64,000 nucleotides of DNA, taken from the NCBI RefSeq assembly GCF_004352915.1, contig NZ_SJSY01000071.1:186001-250000 (forward strand), read 5' to 3'. The notes under the pieces were generated by a model. The model ran no database searches. It was given only the letters and a program-made list of their open reading frames with translations, and was not told the DNA's origin. This stretch comes from Flavobacterium zhairuonense (lineage in GTDB: Bacteria; Bacteroidota; Bacteroidia; Flavobacteriales; Flavobacteriaceae). Below, piece by piece: positions 62,896-64,000 of the stretch; the stretch's first letter is position 1; the number at the start of each line of letters is the position of its first letter. A program made the position numbers and the translations under genes.

Positions 62896-62913
62896 TCCCG
62901 ATAGCTATCGGGA
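62896..62913. repeat. CCCGATAGCTATCGGG palindrome
   Basis: TCCCGATAGCTATCGGGA is an 18-bp perfect palindrome with no spacer. A degraded relative, TCCTGATAGTTATCGGGA, is at 63052-63069. Confidence 0.8.
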
Positions 62914-62936
62914 TAAAAGGATTAGAAAGATTATTG

Positions 62937-63034
62937 TTTCACGCAGATTCTGCAGATTTTGGCAGATTTATTTTTTAGATTTTAAATAATGATCTGCGCA
63001 AATCTGCTTAAATCTTTTTAAATCTGCGTGAAAA
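62937..63034. repeat. CACGCAGATT inverted-repeat element
   Basis: TTTCACGCAGATT (62938-62950) and its exact reverse complement AATCTGCGTGAAA (63022-63034) flank a ~70-base core with CAGATT/AATCTG repeats. The following ~90 bases to 63125 carry TTTGCG repeats (CTTTGCGTAATACTTTGCG, GCGGTTAAATTAAAGCG). No ORF is present. Confidence 0.8.
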
Positions 63035-63165
63035 ATCTTTGCGACTTCGCTCCTGATAGTTATCGGGATTGCGAGCAAAAAAAAGTTGCGTGCTTTGCGT
63101 AATACTTTGCGTTCTTAGCGGTTAAATTAAAGCGAACTTTGCGGTTAAATGCATCTAAATAAAAA

Positions 63166-63196
63166 TTGCCTGAAATATCTAATTAGATTATCTTTG
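63166..63196 (+). promoter_or_regulatory. Promoter of ffh
   Basis: TTG at 63166-63168 and TATCTTTG (exact box) at 63189-63196 with 20 bases between; the ATG of ffh is 22 bases further. Confidence 0.75.
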
Positions 63197-63218
63197 CACT
63201 TCAAATAAAGAAAATAAT

Positions 63219-64000
63219 ATGTTTGATAATTTAAGCGATAAGTTAGATAAAGCGTTCCATATATTAAAAGGACACGGTAAAATTACAGAAGTAAACGTTG
63301 CCGATACTTTAAAAGAAGTTCGTCGTGCATTGCTTGATGCCGATGTTAACTTTAAAATTGCTAAAGATTTTACAGCTAGAGTAAAAGACAAAGCAATTGG
63401 TCAGGACGTACTTACAACATTACAGCCAGGACAATTATTAGTAAAACTGGTAAAAGATGAGTTGACAGAATTAATGGGTGGAGATGTTGCTGGTGTAAAC
63501 TTATCAGGAAATCCAACTGTTATTTTGATGTCAGGACTTCAAGGTTCTGGTAAAACTACTTTCTCAGGAAAATTAGCAAACTTCTTAAAAACTAAGAAAA
63601 ACAAGAAACCACTTCTTGTAGCTTGTGATATCTACCGTCCTGCGGCGATTAATCAGTTGCATGTTGTGGGAGATCAAATAGGTGTTGAGGTTTACTCAGA
63701 ACCAGAAAATAAAAATCCTGTAGAAATTGCTCAAAACGCAATTAAACATGCAAAAGCAAACGGTTTTAATGTTGTTATCGTCGATACAGCAGGACGTTTA
63801 GCAGTAGATCAGGAAATGATGGACGAAATTGCGCGTGTACACAAAGCGATTCAGCCACAAGAAACTTTGTTCGTTGTAGACTCTATGACAGGACAAGATG
63901 CTGTAAATACAGCAAAAGCTTTCAACGATATCTTGAATTTTGATGGAGTTATCTTAACGAAATTAGATGGTGATACTCGTGGTGGAGCTGCGCTTTCGAT
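63219..64000 (+). CDS. ffh: Signal recognition particle protein (truncated by window edge)
   Basis: The first 260 residues of Ffh are visible: the N-terminal helical bundle (MFDNLSDKLDKAFHILKGHG), then the G domain with GLQGSGKTT (106-114), CDIYRPAAINQL, VDTAGRL, and TKLDGDTRGG. The remaining G domain and M domain lie beyond position 64000. Ffh binds the 4.5S RNA and delivers nascent membrane proteins to FtsY. It has a good promoter of its own. Confidence 0.97.
   Translation, partial: MFDNLSDKLDKAFHILKGHGKITEVNVADTLKEVRRALLDADVNFKIAKDFTARVKDKAIGQDVLTTLQPGQLLVKLVKDELTELMGGDVAGVNLSGNPTVILMSGLQGSGKTTFSGKLANFLKTKKNKKPLLVACDIYRPAAINQLHVVGDQIGVEVYSEPENKNPVEIAQNAIKHAKANGFNVVIVDTAGRLAVDQEMMDEIARVHKAIQPQETLFVVDSMTGQDAVNTAKAFNDILNFDGVILTKLDGDTRGGAALS

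Overview
This 64 kb window is AT-rich chromosomal DNA from a Bacteroidota bacterium, most likely a Flavobacterium. The evidence is SusC/SusD pairs, outer-membrane carboxypeptidase-regulatory-like TonB receptors, lipoproteins with short CxxxDD-type mature ends, HmuY, weak ribosome binding sites, and many TAnnTTTG -7 promoter boxes with an upstream TTG. No phage genes, insertion sequences, transposases, rRNA or CRISPR arrays were found. Most of the window is conserved housekeeping and envelope functions with two accessory stretches.

Layout. Positions 1-5433 (+) are the end of a surface polysaccharide cluster: three glycosyltransferases, a Wzy/ligase-type membrane protein and the initiating polyprenyl-phosphate sugar transferase. 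Positions 5437-7680 (-) hold a DUF4105 membrane protein and a PorV-like outer membrane protein. Positions 7927-9503 (+) carry phosphatidylserine synthase and a GH25 lysozyme-like protein. Positions 9581-12674 (-) hold kdsD-tatC-AhpD-like-lptB, diverging from recQ (12763). Positions 14967-24801 mix small exported proteins, oxidoreductases, a secreted aminopeptidase P and an exported MsrA/MsrB pair. Idi, QueD, Bcp, ManA and an 88-residue conserved protein follow to 27052, then two identical tRNA-Thr(TGT) genes each with its own promoter and terminator.

Positions 27591-38860 hold small lipoproteins, HtpG, an OmpA lipoprotein, a lone ABC ATPase, an S9 peptidase, a FabH-type ketosynthase and CutC. 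A TonB receptor (-) and argS (+) follow. Positions 43971-53678 are two tandem SusC-SusD pairs without adjacent glycosidases; both start from a near-identical 36-nt promoter block. Positions 53759-57971 form a probable haem acquisition locus (a DUF6607-type protein divergent from a TonB receptor and HmuY-like lipoprotein). Positions 58247-62823 form a three-gene SGNH / LysM-SGNH / MBOAT locus that looks like an O-acylation system for a cell-wall or surface glycan. The window ends inside ffh.

The most interesting items are the SGNH-LysM-MBOAT locus (the LysM is inserted inside the SGNH fold), a candidate small RNA at about 43581-43702, the shared SusC promoter block, the inverted repeat between the divergent haem promoters, a RecQ lacking the zinc cysteines, and a rich collection of palindromic intergenic repeats. 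All function calls are from reading the sequence; no database search was run.
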